Of a DNA stretch of 64,000 nt, positions 35,725-43,625 are shown piece after piece (position 1 is the first letter of the stretch; every line of letters begins with the position of its first letter). The notes under the pieces are model-generated. The model was given only the letters and a program-made list of their open reading frames with translations. It did no database searches and was not told the DNA's origin. The DNA lies in NCBI GenBank assembly GCA_043820105.1, contig JBDREC010000049.1, forward strand, positions 40,503 through 104,502, in the 5' to 3' direction. The translations under genes were made by a program, and so were the position numbers. Source of the stretch: JBDREC01 sp043820105 [NCBI: Pseudomonadota bacterium] (GTDB taxonomy: Bacteria; Bdellovibrionota_F; JAHFAK01).

Positions 35725-36678
35725 CTAATGAGAACTTTCATTTTTTTGCATAATAAATGATTCCATTTCACGAATCGAATTGTAAGCTGAATCTTCAATA
35801 ATAACAAATTTATCAATAAGCATATTATCTAATATCTTTTTTCCATTTATATCGTTATGCATATTTAAAAATAAATCTTTTAACTTGTTTTTTAAGTTTT
35901 TATCAAAGTTTGGACGAATTATAACAGGTGGGATACCATATGGATCTGATTTTTTGATAATCCTTGTTTTTGATGTGTATTTAGGATCTTTCCGAGAAGC
36001 ATATTCCCAAATAAGGCTATCTACAGCTGCAGCATCAATAATCCCTTCAGCTACAGCTTGAATCGATTTATCGTGAGCATAAGTATAGGTGAATTCTTTG
36101 AAATATGATTTTGGTGTCTGGCCCATTTTAGCCAACATATAAGTTGGAACTAATTTGCCCGTATTAGACATAGGATCGGTGAAGGCAAAACTTTTACCTT
36201 TAAGTTCACTAAAATTTTTTATCAGACTATTTTTATTAACTATTATATAAGAGTAATAAACAGTTTCTCCAAAAGCTTGGGGAGCAACAAGTAGCTCCAT
36301 CCCAAATTCGTCATGCCCGTCAACATATGGTTTTCCGCAGACAAATGCCAAATCAATTTGTTTATTTAAAACGAGATTATTAACATCCTTATAATTTTCT
36401 CTTTCTATAAGTTTTACAGGACGTTCAAGTTTTTCCCCGATATAATCCACCAACTGTCGATAAAACGCATATCCTTGTTTCGGTGTTATCATTGATCCAA
36501 TGGCAATTTTAATCGGTTCTAATTTATTAAAAGGTTTGCTCTCTTGTTTTATGATTTCTCTTTTACTTAGGTCAATTTTCTTAACATTTTTATTTTTATC
36601 ACAATTTGTCAGTAATAAAATAAATAACATTAATTGAAAAATAAGATGCTTTTTATTTAGACTCATATTAATACCCAT
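35725..36678 (-). CDS. PhnD-like phosphate/phosphonate-binding lipoprotein
   Basis: About 317 residues; ATG at 36678, or 36666 four codons later. Signal peptide ends in LLLTNC, a good lipobox. The type II periplasmic-binding fold of PhnD-like proteins shows in YRQLVDYIGEKLERPVKLIE, NKQIDLAFVCGKPYVD, FAFTDPMSNTGKLVPTYML and GIIDAAAVDSLIWEY. No ABC permease or ATPase is adjacent; instead a histidine kinase follows at two bases, so it most likely serves as a ligand sensor rather than for uptake. Ligand unknown (an oxyanion such as phosphonate, phosphite or a metalloid would fit). Confidence 0.85.
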   Translation of the reverse strand: MGINMSLNKKHLIFQLMLFILLLTNCDKNKNVKKIDLSKREIIKQESKPFNKLEPIKIAIGSMITPKQGYAFYRQLVDYIGEKLERPVKLIERENYKDVNNLVLNKQIDLAFVCGKPYVDGHDEFGMELLVAPQAFGETVYYSYIIVNKNSLIKNFSELKGKSFAFTDPMSNTGKLVPTYMLAKMGQTPKSYFKEFTYTYAHDKSIQAVAEGIIDAAAVDSLIWEYASRKDPKYTSKTRIIKKSDPYGIPPVIIRPNFDKNLKNKLKDLFLNMHNDINGKKILDNMLIDKFVIIEDSAYNSIREMESFIMQKNESSH

Positions 36679-36707
36679 TTAATTTATTATTTAATAAAGT
36701 ATAAATA

Positions 36708-36812
36708 TTATGAAATATTTAGATAATATTCAATCAATTTTGTGTTAATGTGAGGTTCACATCTTAAAAAGTTGCGAAACTTGTCCACGGAGTCACCCTT
36801 GCTAGTCCAGTG
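36708..36812 (-). pseudogene. Remnant copy 4 of the VDEYRNFLR element
   Basis: The minus strand reads KGDSVDKFRNFLRCEPHINT then KLIEYYLNIS and a stop at 36708. The most conserved part is again VDxxRNFLRxE. Upstream of the KG the frame continues as LIHWTS. It sits between the ars-like operon terminator and the binding-protein gene. Confidence 0.55.
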
Positions 36813-36814
36813 GA

Positions 36815-36862
36815 TTAAAAAAAAATATCCCCTTATCTAATACTAGCTAGGGGGATTATATT
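36815..36862 (-). terminator. Terminator after the arsG-like gene
   Basis: On the minus strand ATCCCC and GGGGAT pair around an 18-base loop, followed by a run of nine T. It lies four bases beyond the stop of the arsG-like gene, so it ends the arsenical-type operon. Confidence 0.7.
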
Positions 36863-36865
36863 TTT

Positions 36866-37558
36866 TCAAATTAATCTAAATATATAAATAAGTGAATAAT
36901 AAATGCCTACTAAGATAAATACAATGCCTGTGATTTTTCTTGCCCAAATTTCAAACAAGGATATTTTATTAAAAATCTTACTGATTGATTTTGAACCAAA
37001 AGCTATTAATACTGCAAATACAATCACAGGAATGGAAGTGCCAATTCCATAAAATAGAGGCAGCAAAAGTCTTGAGTTTTCTTTAATAGCAAGGGGTATT
37101 AAACCGCCAAAGAATAGTCCAGCTGATACGGGACAAAAGGATAGAGCGAATAAAATTCCAATAAAAAATGATCCTGATATTCCATGTTTTTTAATTTTAT
37201 TTTGGAAAGTGCTTGAGATATTTAATCCAGGAAGAGATAATTTTATTAATTCTAAAAGAATCATTCCAGCAATAATCAGAATAGGTCCTAAAAGCATATT
37301 CATATATGTTTGTAAAAATTGGGCTAATTGTGAAGATGACATTATGGATGTAACAATTACGGTGCAAATTAAAATATAAGTAAGTGACCTGCCAATTGAA
37401 TAGAAAATCCCAGAAAGAAGAACTATCAGTTGATTCTTAAAGTCTTTGCTTATGTATGTGATGGCTGCGATATTTGTGGCTAATGGGCATGGGCTTATTG
37501 ATGTTAAAATGCCAAGCCATAGAGCATAAAATATTGCAATATTTGTTAAAGTTGTCAT
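36866..37558 (-). CDS. ArsG-like CcdA/DsbD-fold membrane transporter
   Basis: 230 residues with about six membrane segments. ISPCPLATNIAAITYIS in the first and FALSFCPVSAGLFFGG in the fourth are the paired Cys-Pro motifs of the CcdA/DsbD fold. This combination is used in the ArsG family, described for efflux or resistance to organo-arsenicals together with ArsE and ArsF. Its ATG overlaps the TGA of the arsF-like gene by 4 bases. A general thiol-reductant transporter is the alternative. Confidence 0.8.
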   Translation of the reverse strand: MTTLTNIAIFYALWLGILTSISPCPLATNIAAITYISKDFKNQLIVLLSGIFYSIGRSLTYILICTVIVTSIMSSSQLAQFLQTYMNMLLGPILIIAGMILLELIKLSLPGLNISSTFQNKIKKHGISGSFFIGILFALSFCPVSAGLFFGGLIPLAIKENSRLLLPLFYGIGTSIPVIVFAVLIAFGSKSISKIFNKISLFEIWARKITGIVFILVGIYYSLIYIFRLI

Positions 37559-38181
37559 TTAATTAAAAACTTTTCTGTTTCATTTTTAATGTATTTTACA
37601 AACTCTTCTTTATTTCGTACAAACTCCCAAATGCGATCAAGATTTTCCCATTTAAGTTCTTTATCATCTTTCAATTTTGATAATACAAAAGATTTTGTAT
37701 TAAGTTTGTAATCTTGAATGAAGTGTTTGTTTTCAAGTTCATCTACATTTAATGTTGAAAATATGAGCTTTCCATCTGCTATATCTTTTGAAAAATAAGT
37801 TGTGATAGTTTCATTGATATACTTTTCCATTGTTTTGCAAGTTTTGCACCTAATTGTAGTGTGAAAGTAATATGCTTTAACGCCAGTAAAAGATATTTTA
37901 TCTATCATTAGTTCATTTTTAGTTTCTTTGAAAGCTTCACTTGGGATCACTTTTACTTCTTTAGTTTCTTTGAAAGCTTCACTTTGGATGATTTTTACTT
38001 CTTTAGTTTCTTTTAAAGCTTCACTTGGGATCATTTTTACTTCTTTAGTTTCTTTTAAGACTTCATTTGGGATCACTTTCACTTCAATTTCATTAGATGT
38101 TCTTTCTTTTAAAATAATAAAGATCAGGCTAAGTCCAACAAAAAGAAGTAAAAATATTGTAATAATATTTTTAATAGTCAC
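37555..38181 (-). CDS. ArsF-like thioredoxin-fold protein with repeat linker
   Basis: 208 residues. One N-terminal membrane anchor (IITIFLLLFVGLSLIFIIL), then four 14-residue repeats (EVKxIPxEAxKETK, residues 33-88), then a thioredoxin-like domain whose active site is TTIRCKTCKTME (C-x2-C). It is probably anchored with the redox domain in the periplasm. The position between an ArsE-like thioredoxin and an ArsG-like membrane protein matches arsEFG order. The repeat segment is not part of the family core. Confidence 0.8.
   Translation of the reverse strand: MTIKNIITIFLLLFVGLSLIFIILKERTSNEIEVKVIPNEVLKETKEVKMIPSEALKETKEVKIIQSEAFKETKEVKVIPSEAFKETKNELMIDKISFTGVKAYYFHTTIRCKTCKTMEKYINETITTYFSKDIADGKLIFSTLNVDELENKHFIQDYKLNTKSFVLSKLKDDKELKWENLDRIWEFVRNKEEFVKYIKNETEKFLIK
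37918..38085 (-). repeat. Four 42-base tandem repeats within the arsF-like gene
   Basis: Four in-frame copies of a 42-base unit encode EVKVIPNEVLKETK, EVKMIPSEALKETK, EVKIIQSEAFKETK and EVKVIPSEAFKETK. Copies are highly similar at DNA level, implying recent duplication. They form a charged stalk between the membrane anchor and the redox domain; copy number could vary between strains. Confidence 0.92.
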
Positions 38182-38203
38182 TTTTTCTCCTAGATTGAAT
38201 ATT

Positions 38204-38437
38204 TTATTTTAATAATTCCTCAATTTCGCTAACAGTTAATACTTTTCCAGATGTTTTTATAACATCATTAATTGCTAAAGCAGGTGTTATCATTACACCA
38301 AAATTTGTGATTTCAGTAATATCTTTTATCTTTATAATTTCATATTCTATTCCAATATTTTTGGCTGCTTCTTCAGCATTTTTAGCCAAATTCTCACATT
38401 TTGAGCAACCTGTGCCTAGTATTTGTATTTTTTTCAT
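38204..38437 (-). CDS. ArsE-like small thioredoxin-fold protein
   Basis: 77 residues, no signal peptide. The redox motif GTGCSKCENLAKN (C-x2-C) opens the first helix, and MITPALAINDVIKTSGKV supplies the cis-Pro and last strands. This is the TM0996-type 'redox-active disulphide' family, the ArsE component of arsEFG clusters. It lies between the permease and the arsF-like gene with short gaps. Confidence 0.85.
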   Translation of the reverse strand: MKKIQILGTGCSKCENLAKNAEEAAKNIGIEYEIIKIKDITEITNFGVMITPALAINDVIKTSGKVLTVSEIEELLK

Positions 38438-38461
38438 TATGTTTTCCTTTCTTTAAAAATA

Positions 38462-39760
38462 TTAAAATAAACCGCCATAGATAATCCCTGAAATAGTAGC
38501 CATGACTATTACAAGTGACACATAGACTATTGTTTTTTTAGTTCCCATTACACTTCTAATTACCAGCATGTTGGGTAAACTTAAAGCAGGACCAGATAAT
38601 AAGAGAGCAAGAGCGGGACCTTTTCCCATGCCATTTCCAATTAATCCCTGTAATATTGGAATTTCAGTTAAAGTTGCAAAATACATAAATGCACCAGCTA
38701 TTGATGCAAACAAGTTTGAAAAAAATGAGTTTCCACCGACTGCCCAATAAATCCATTTTGAAGGTATTAACCCTTCACCTTGCGGTCTTCCTAAAAGTAA
38801 ACCTGCAATCAATACTCCTATAAACAAAAGTGGCATTATTTGTTTAGAAAATTTCCATGTTGATTCTAGCCACTCACTGTTTTTATTCCCACTTGTAGCT
38901 AGTAATATGCTTATGCCAATAATTGCAATGACGAAAGGGATGATAGGATTCTGGGAAAAGAAAAATGAAGTCAGAGTAACCATTATAACTAATACAAACA
39001 TTTTATATATTTTGATTTGATACCAAAGAATGAGAATTATGCCAAAAAGAATTGCAAAAATAGATGTTATTATCCATTTGTTTAAAAATAGAAAATGAAA
39101 AATTCCGCTTTGCTCATCAGATTTTCCAAAATTTGCAAAAACCAAGATTGCTATCATTGATCCAAAATATAAAACAAGTTGCCAAAGAGTTTTATAAGAA
39201 TCCTCATCGGGGAGGACCATTTCTTGTCTAGCGTTTTCTACTTCTTCCTTATAGAAAATAAGATGCATTAAAAGACCAATAACAATACTGAAGACAATCG
39301 CACCAACGGCTCGTGCAATTCCAAGCTCAAATCCTAAAACTCTTGCTGTTAGTATAATAGCTAACACATTTATAGCTGGTCCTGAATATAGAAACGCGGT
39401 AGCAGGACCAAGGCCTGCACCCATTTTATATATTCCTGAAAATAAAGGAAGGACTGTGCAAGAACAAACCGCCAAAATAGAGCCAGAAACAGATGCTACT
39501 GCATAAGCAATAATCTTATTAGCCTTTGCCCCTAAGTATTTCATGACAGAAGTACTGCTTACAAACACCGAAATTGCTCCTGCGATAAAAAATGCAGGGA
39601 TAAGGCATAGGATTACATGTTCCCTTGCATACCACTTTATGAGATGAAATGATTCCATCAAGGCATTGTCAAATCTTGAATTTCCTATGGGTAGATAAAA
39701 ACATAAAATAAATGTAGTAATTATTAAACTTAAGCTTTTCCATTCACTTTTAATATTCAT
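38462..39760 (-). CDS. DUF318/ArsP-type permease
   Basis: 432 residues with about ten membrane segments. GSILAVCSCTVLPLFSGIYK in the first half contains the Cys-rich CSCTVLPLF motif and GLGPATAFLYSGPAINVLA the paired motif. GPALALLLSGPALSLPNM is the repeat in the second half. This is the permease family that includes the organo-arsenical exporter ArsP. It lies directly downstream of the ArsR-type gene and upstream of the arsE-like gene, so it is probably the exporter of the system. Confidence 0.85.
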   Translation of the reverse strand: MNIKSEWKSLSLIITTFILCFYLPIGNSRFDNALMESFHLIKWYAREHVILCLIPAFFIAGAISVFVSSTSVMKYLGAKANKIIAYAVASVSGSILAVCSCTVLPLFSGIYKMGAGLGPATAFLYSGPAINVLAIILTARVLGFELGIARAVGAIVFSIVIGLLMHLIFYKEEVENARQEMVLPDEDSYKTLWQLVLYFGSMIAILVFANFGKSDEQSGIFHFLFLNKWIITSIFAILFGIILILWYQIKIYKMFVLVIMVTLTSFFFSQNPIIPFVIAIIGISILLATSGNKNSEWLESTWKFSKQIMPLLFIGVLIAGLLLGRPQGEGLIPSKWIYWAVGGNSFFSNLFASIAGAFMYFATLTEIPILQGLIGNGMGKGPALALLLSGPALSLPNMLVIRSVMGTKKTIVYVSLVIVMATISGIIYGGLF

Positions 39761-39822
39761 TTAAAATCCCATCTAGTTTTGCCTATTTTCCTAATTAACT
39801 AAATTGTGTTTAAATATTATTA

Positions 39823-40140
39823 TTAAATTAAATTTTTCGCATCTTTAACATTTGTCTTGATAACATCTTCAACACAAGTAAAAAAATTAACAACACAAGG
39901 GCATTTTAATTTATAGTATACACTGGTTTTTCTTTTTTCTGAAATTATAATGCCAGCTTCTTTTAAAACTGCCAGATGTTTAGAAACTGTGGATATATCA
40001 GCTCCAATCATCTTTGTAAGTTCCTGTACACATTTTTCTGATTCAGCCAGTTTATCTATAATAAATAGCCTTGAAGGATGAGCCATAGCTTTCACTATTT
40101 TAGCTCTTGCCTCATATTGAGCTTTGGTTTTGTTTTTCAT
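39823..40140 (-). CDS. arsR: ArsR-family metalloregulator
   Basis: 105 residues from ATG 40140, preceded by AAAAGGA; a longer start would cover the operator. The winged helix shows as KAMAHPSRLFIIDKLAESEK, CVQELTKMIGADISTVSKHL and VYYKLKCPCVVNFFTCVEDV. Cysteines in SEKCVQEL and in the C-terminal KCPCV...TC are candidates for As(III)/Sb(III) binding. It should repress the operon below it until a metalloid thiol ligand binds. Confidence 0.9.
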   Translation of the reverse strand: MKNKTKAQYEARAKIVKAMAHPSRLFIIDKLAESEKCVQELTKMIGADISTVSKHLAVLKEAGIIISEKRKTSVYYKLKCPCVVNFFTCVEDVIKTNVKDAKNLI

Positions 40141-40164
40141 TATTAATATCCTTTTATATTTAAT

Positions 40165-40197
40165 TTGGTTATTATGCCAAATAACCAATATCGTCAA
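40165..40197 (-). promoter_or_regulatory. ArsR operator and overlapping promoter
   Basis: A perfect inverted repeat TTGGTTATT-N6-AATAACCAA spans 40165-40188. On the minus strand a promoter TTGACG (40192-40197)-N17-TAATAA (40169-40174) places the palindrome between and over the -10 element. Binding of the repressor dimer would block RNA polymerase, as is usual for ArsR. Confidence 0.82.
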
Positions 40198-40289
40198 GAA
40201 TTTATTTTTGGAAATTGTTTTCTACGATAACTGATAGTTAGTATTCATCTTTTTTATATGATGTTATCCTTTAAATGAAATTCAATATA

Positions 40290-40336
40290 CAGCTCAAGTA
40301 ATAGAAGTCGATGCATTTACAGAAGAAGGAAATTAG
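40290..40336 (+). pseudogene. Fragment resembling the N-terminus of a PhzF-like protein
   Basis: A short open frame reads AQVIEVDAFTEEGN and stops at 40334. The VDAFT...GN pattern recalls the start of PhzF-family isomerases, but only about 15 codons remain. On the other strand a stretch at 40341-40435 reads GLDDVRIACMELAAVNKLQD then GPLLNTK and a stop, also fragment-like. Neither can be a working gene. Confidence 0.3.
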
Positions 40337-40448
40337 ATTTTTATTTAGTATTTAGTAATGGCCCGTCTTGCAACTTATTTACAGCAGCCAGTTCCATGCA
40401 AGCGATTCTAACGTCGTCTAAACCTGTACATTTTCTGTTTTAATTAGA

Positions 40449-41015
40449 CTAAAAATAAAGCAAAACTCTAGGTTTAGCCTCTGCTTCGTTATCAATCTCA
40501 GGGTTGCATAGAAAGAGGCGTTCGGCATTAATGCCTTGTTCCGAGAGGTACTCGTAAATTACTTTGGAACGCTCCTCGGCCATAGGCAGTAATTTGTCCT
40601 TATTGTTTTTTACCTTATCCGAATTAAGTAAATCAGCATCAGTAGCAATGCCACAAATTGTTAACCGTAATTCAATTTTTTCATTCATTAACTTTTTAAC
40701 GATTTCAAGATATTCTTTTATCTGCTGATTTACATTCGTGGATCCGGCATCAAATAAGATGGGGTCAAGTTGGATTCTGGTAATATAATCTCCACCCATT
40801 TTTGCAAGTTTAACAACTGTAATTAATGCTCCATAGGGCTGAAATAGGTTTTTCAAAATACTGACAGATGCCATTTTAAGAGCTTTCCCAAGTGTTTTGA
40901 AAATGATACTATTAATATTAAAATCCGGATTTTCAATATTACCAGTAATTGGAAGAGAAAGTTTTACATCATTGTTTTTATCCCGCAAAATGGAAAGTGC
41001 ATAATCCAGTGGCAT
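40449..41015 (-). pseudogene. C-terminal part of a DUF748-like envelope protein
   Basis: 188 residues reading MPLDYALSILRDKNNDVKLS, LPITGNIENPDFN and an OmpA-like end (LDPILFDAGSTNVNQQIKEY, MAEERSKVIYEYLSEQGI). DUF748 proteins are normally 700-1000 residues, with an N-terminal anchor, an AsmA-like middle and this kind of ending. Only the ending remains; the anchor is in the adjacent fragment in another frame. A product from ATG 41015 would lack any export signal. Confidence 0.7.
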
Positions 41016-41017
41016 TG

Positions 41018-41284
41018 TCAGTTGTTTTGTAAGTTGTTTTTTATTGAAAATCCCTTAATTACAATTTTCCCAGAAAAAATATTAATATCAATGTCTTCAA
41101 TTTTAACATTTTGTGCGCCATTATCTTGTAGATAATTAATTGCGGTGTATTTTATTGCTACTGGTAAGATAGCTAAAAGTAAGAAAGTTGATAAAACAGG
41201 AATTGTAATTTTTTTTTGCCTAAAAATCATTGTTTTGAATTTTGCATAACAATATTTATAGAGAAACAGCATAAACTTCTCCAA
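41018..41284 (-). pseudogene. N-terminal part of the same DUF748-like protein
   Basis: 88 residues with one membrane anchor (ITIPVLSTFLLLAILPVAI) then AINYLQDNGAQNVKIEDIDI and FSGKIVIKGFSIKN, as at the start of DUF748 proteins. The frame stops at 41018, and the C-terminal part continues in another frame with coding-like sequence (NKKQLTKQLTMPLDYAL) overlapping it. The central several hundred residues are missing: an internal deletion with frameshift. Confidence 0.7.
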
Positions 41285-41404
41285 TATGTAATAATTAGTA
41301 CATTCAAAAGACTAACTAGGGTTTATCCAAAAACTACTTTTTGCCACAATTGGCTACAGAAGATATTAAGTTTTCTTAATCCTATTTTTTTAGTTATAGC
41401 TTCA

Positions 41405-41536
41405 TCAATTATCCAGTAATAATCTTATTCGTTCTTTGTTACCAGAAAAATTAGATCTGGCCTGAGCCTCTTTGATTTGAGCTTTAATATTTAAAAGAAA
41501 CTCACAATATTCTATTTTACTTATTATTTCGTTCAT
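41405..41536 (-). pseudogene. N-terminal fragment of a DUF1016 (YhcG-like) protein
   Basis: 43 codons reading MNEIISKIEYCEFLLNIKAQ then IKEAQARSNFSGNKERIRLL and a stop. The 'Y..FL..IK..I..AQ..A....N.E.I.LY' pattern is the start of DUF1016 proteins (PD-(D/E)XK nuclease relatives). Here it ends where the rest of the first domain should begin. The remainder of 41285-41690 holds nothing else I can support. Confidence 0.5.
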
Positions 41537-41690
41537 AATAATCTTATCATTGTAAAACAGATAATCACATATTTACCTGATTTTGTCTACCGAAGAAAAA
41601 AAAATAGAAGACGACTCTTCCCTAACAGGCAAGAAATTCTCAGCAAATGAATATAAAATCTGGAAATAAAGGTTCGTTTTGCTTTATTGC

Positions 41691-42125
41691 TTATTTAACC
41701 CTTTCAAGTTCCATTAGTCCTATCTTAGAATTATGGGATTCATCACCATCATTCATCAAGACAAGCTCAATCGATCCGTCAGCTAAAATATCACCGAATA
41801 GAATATCCTCATTATGATCAACCATATAAATACGTTTTCCGTTTTTGGAAATTACACCAGAAAAACCTTCTGTTATTTTGTCCTTACTGACTTGAACTTT
41901 TATATAAGTACGCTCACCACTGAATAATCTTCCATGTTGCTCTTTAATTATCCACTGGCCATTAGCTTTTGAGTTAGTAAAAAAACCGTCTTTTTCATGA
42001 TGATGAGTATAAGTTTTAGATTGCCATTTTCCTTTCAAATCAGGCACATTTGATTCTGCAAAAATTGTCCCTGTAAAAAAACACATAAACATAACAAGCA
42101 CACCAAGTAATAATAACTTTTTCAT
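41691..42125 (-). CDS. Secreted lipocalin-like small protein
   Basis: 144 residues with a clear signal peptide (MKKLLLLGVLVMFMCFFTGT then IFA-ES). The mature part begins with LKGKWQSKTYTHHHEKDGFF and runs in alternating strands (GERTYIKVQVSKDKITEGFS, KRIYMVDHNEDILFGDIL) to a MELERVK end, compatible with a small beta-barrel of the lipocalin-like type. The HHH cluster could bind metal. AAGGAG lies before the ATG on its strand. Function unknown. Confidence 0.75.
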   Translation of the reverse strand: MKKLLLLGVLVMFMCFFTGTIFAESNVPDLKGKWQSKTYTHHHEKDGFFTNSKANGQWIIKEQHGRLFSGERTYIKVQVSKDKITEGFSGVISKNGKRIYMVDHNEDILFGDILADGSIELVLMNDGDESHNSKIGLMELERVK

Positions 42126-42177
42126 AAAGTCTCCTTATGATTTAAAATACTTTGAAATAATTAATTGAATATATAAA

Positions 42178-43170
42178 TTATCTTTGGGTTTTTTTAATGT
42201 CAATTTCTTTTATAATTTCAAATCCTAAATTGTCAAATTCACCAGGATAAAAGTCATCTTTTATTTCAGGAACACTAGAGTTTGCCAATAAACAAACTGA
42301 AATATTTTTATCATAATTAAATCCCCAAAAGGATCTAAAACCAGGTGTAATTCCATCATGCCAATAAATATTTAGAATGGGATGATATTTCCATCCAAGA
42401 CCAGTGTGATAGTTGCTAGTAATGATTAATTTGTTTTCAAGACATTGTTTTAAGGCAGGAGTAAATTTATTGTCACCGAAAATAACATTACGAGCGTATT
42501 TTGTTAAATCACTGGTACATGAAACTAATCCACCACCGCTTCCTAAAAAAGCATTTTTATCCCAATAAATACTGGAGACAGGATTTTGATTATCATAACC
42601 TGTAAGCACTGATTCTATTTTCTTAGTTCTTAACACTGTTTGTTTTAAATCAATGTGTTTAAAAAGAAAGTCCAGATATATCTCATCCAGAGATGAAGAA
42701 AGTTTTTCCTTTAAAATTGTTCCTAAAATGCCATATCCAAAATTAGAATAAGAATAATCTGAAGATGGGTTTAATTTTGTATATTGAATAAGCTGTTTAA
42801 GTGAATTAAAAGTCACTTGCCTTCTAGGATTTGGACAATGTTGAATATCTGGATTTTTAGGTAATCCAGATGTATGTTGCAGAAAATTGATAACTTTTTG
42901 ATTTCCTAAAGGTGAAGTTGATGAAAAAGGTGATAGAATCTTATGTAATTTATCTGAGAGATTTATAACGCCGCTTATTGATAAATCAGATATTGCCAGA
43001 GCAGTAAAGGTCTTGGTTAATGATCCAATTTCATATAGACTTTCAGGTGAAGATTTGCTTTTTCCTAATTGGTAATAAATTTCGGAACTAGAATCAAAAA
43101 TGCCAAGGGAAATAGTTTTATATTGATGAATCTTATCATGGTTCATTATTATTGAATTTAGTTTGTACAT
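42178..43170 (-). CDS. Serine hydrolase of the class C beta-lactamase family
   Basis: 330 residues. S50-LTK53 is the catalytic SxxK motif, YSYSNFGYG gives the YxN motif, and HDGITPGFRSFW lies at the place of the third (HxG/KTG) motif. No signal peptide, so unlike true beta-lactamases it probably acts in the cytoplasm as an esterase or peptidase. The start may be one of several closely spaced ATG codons (43170 or eight codons in). It ends 52 bases before the secreted small-protein gene on the same strand. Confidence 0.85.
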   Translation of the reverse strand: MYKLNSIIMNHDKIHQYKTISLGIFDSSSEIYYQLGKSKSSPESLYEIGSLTKTFTALAISDLSISGVINLSDKLHKILSPFSSTSPLGNQKVINFLQHTSGLPKNPDIQHCPNPRRQVTFNSLKQLIQYTKLNPSSDYSYSNFGYGILGTILKEKLSSSLDEIYLDFLFKHIDLKQTVLRTKKIESVLTGYDNQNPVSSIYWDKNAFLGSGGGLVSCTSDLTKYARNVIFGDNKFTPALKQCLENKLIITSNYHTGLGWKYHPILNIYWHDGITPGFRSFWGFNYDKNISVCLLANSSVPEIKDDFYPGEFDNLGFEIIKEIDIKKTQR

Positions 43171-43360
43171 TCAAAATATTCCGAATGCTTTGTTTTCATT
43201 CAAATCTAGGTTCATACCTAATAAAAAATAGTTTGATTTGAAATTGTTTAGTTAAATCATGCATAAAAGGCAAGTAATAATGGAGCTTCGCATTAGGGAT
43301 AAAAAAATGTATAGACACTTGAAAATATTTAATTACTATTATTATTTAAGATTCATAGGA

Positions 43361-43532
43361 GGTTAGCTCTGGTCAGATAAATTATGAGCGAAATCATTTG
43401 CTGAAGAAATTGGAAAAAAGAAATCCTAAACTGTTCAATAAATACAGAGCTGAAATTACATTTTATCCTAATCCAATATTTTGTGTTGTTAAAGGAGATA
43501 TTGAGCCCTGGGAAATTGTGAAAAAACCCTAA
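43361..43532 (+). pseudogene. C-terminal coding remnant
   Basis: An open stretch reads SSGQINYERNHLLKKLEKRN then PKLFNKYRAEITFYPNPIF, CVVKGDIEPWEIVKKP and a stop, with a stop also just upstream and no good start. The composition and ordered motifs (NHLLKKL..R, PNPIF.VV.GDIEPWE) look like the end of a real protein, but I cannot name the family. The remaining bases in 43171-43625 are AT-rich and show no feature. Confidence 0.45.
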
Positions 43533-43625
43533 GATAACGTTATAATATAAATATAAAATTAATTATATATACATTCCATATTCTATAACATACGTATTAA
43601 CAATAATTAAAATTTTGAGGAAAAA

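Noticed and set aside
37918-38085. CRISPR array
   Set aside because: The units are directly adjacent, in frame and coding, with no spacers. No cas genes are present in the window.
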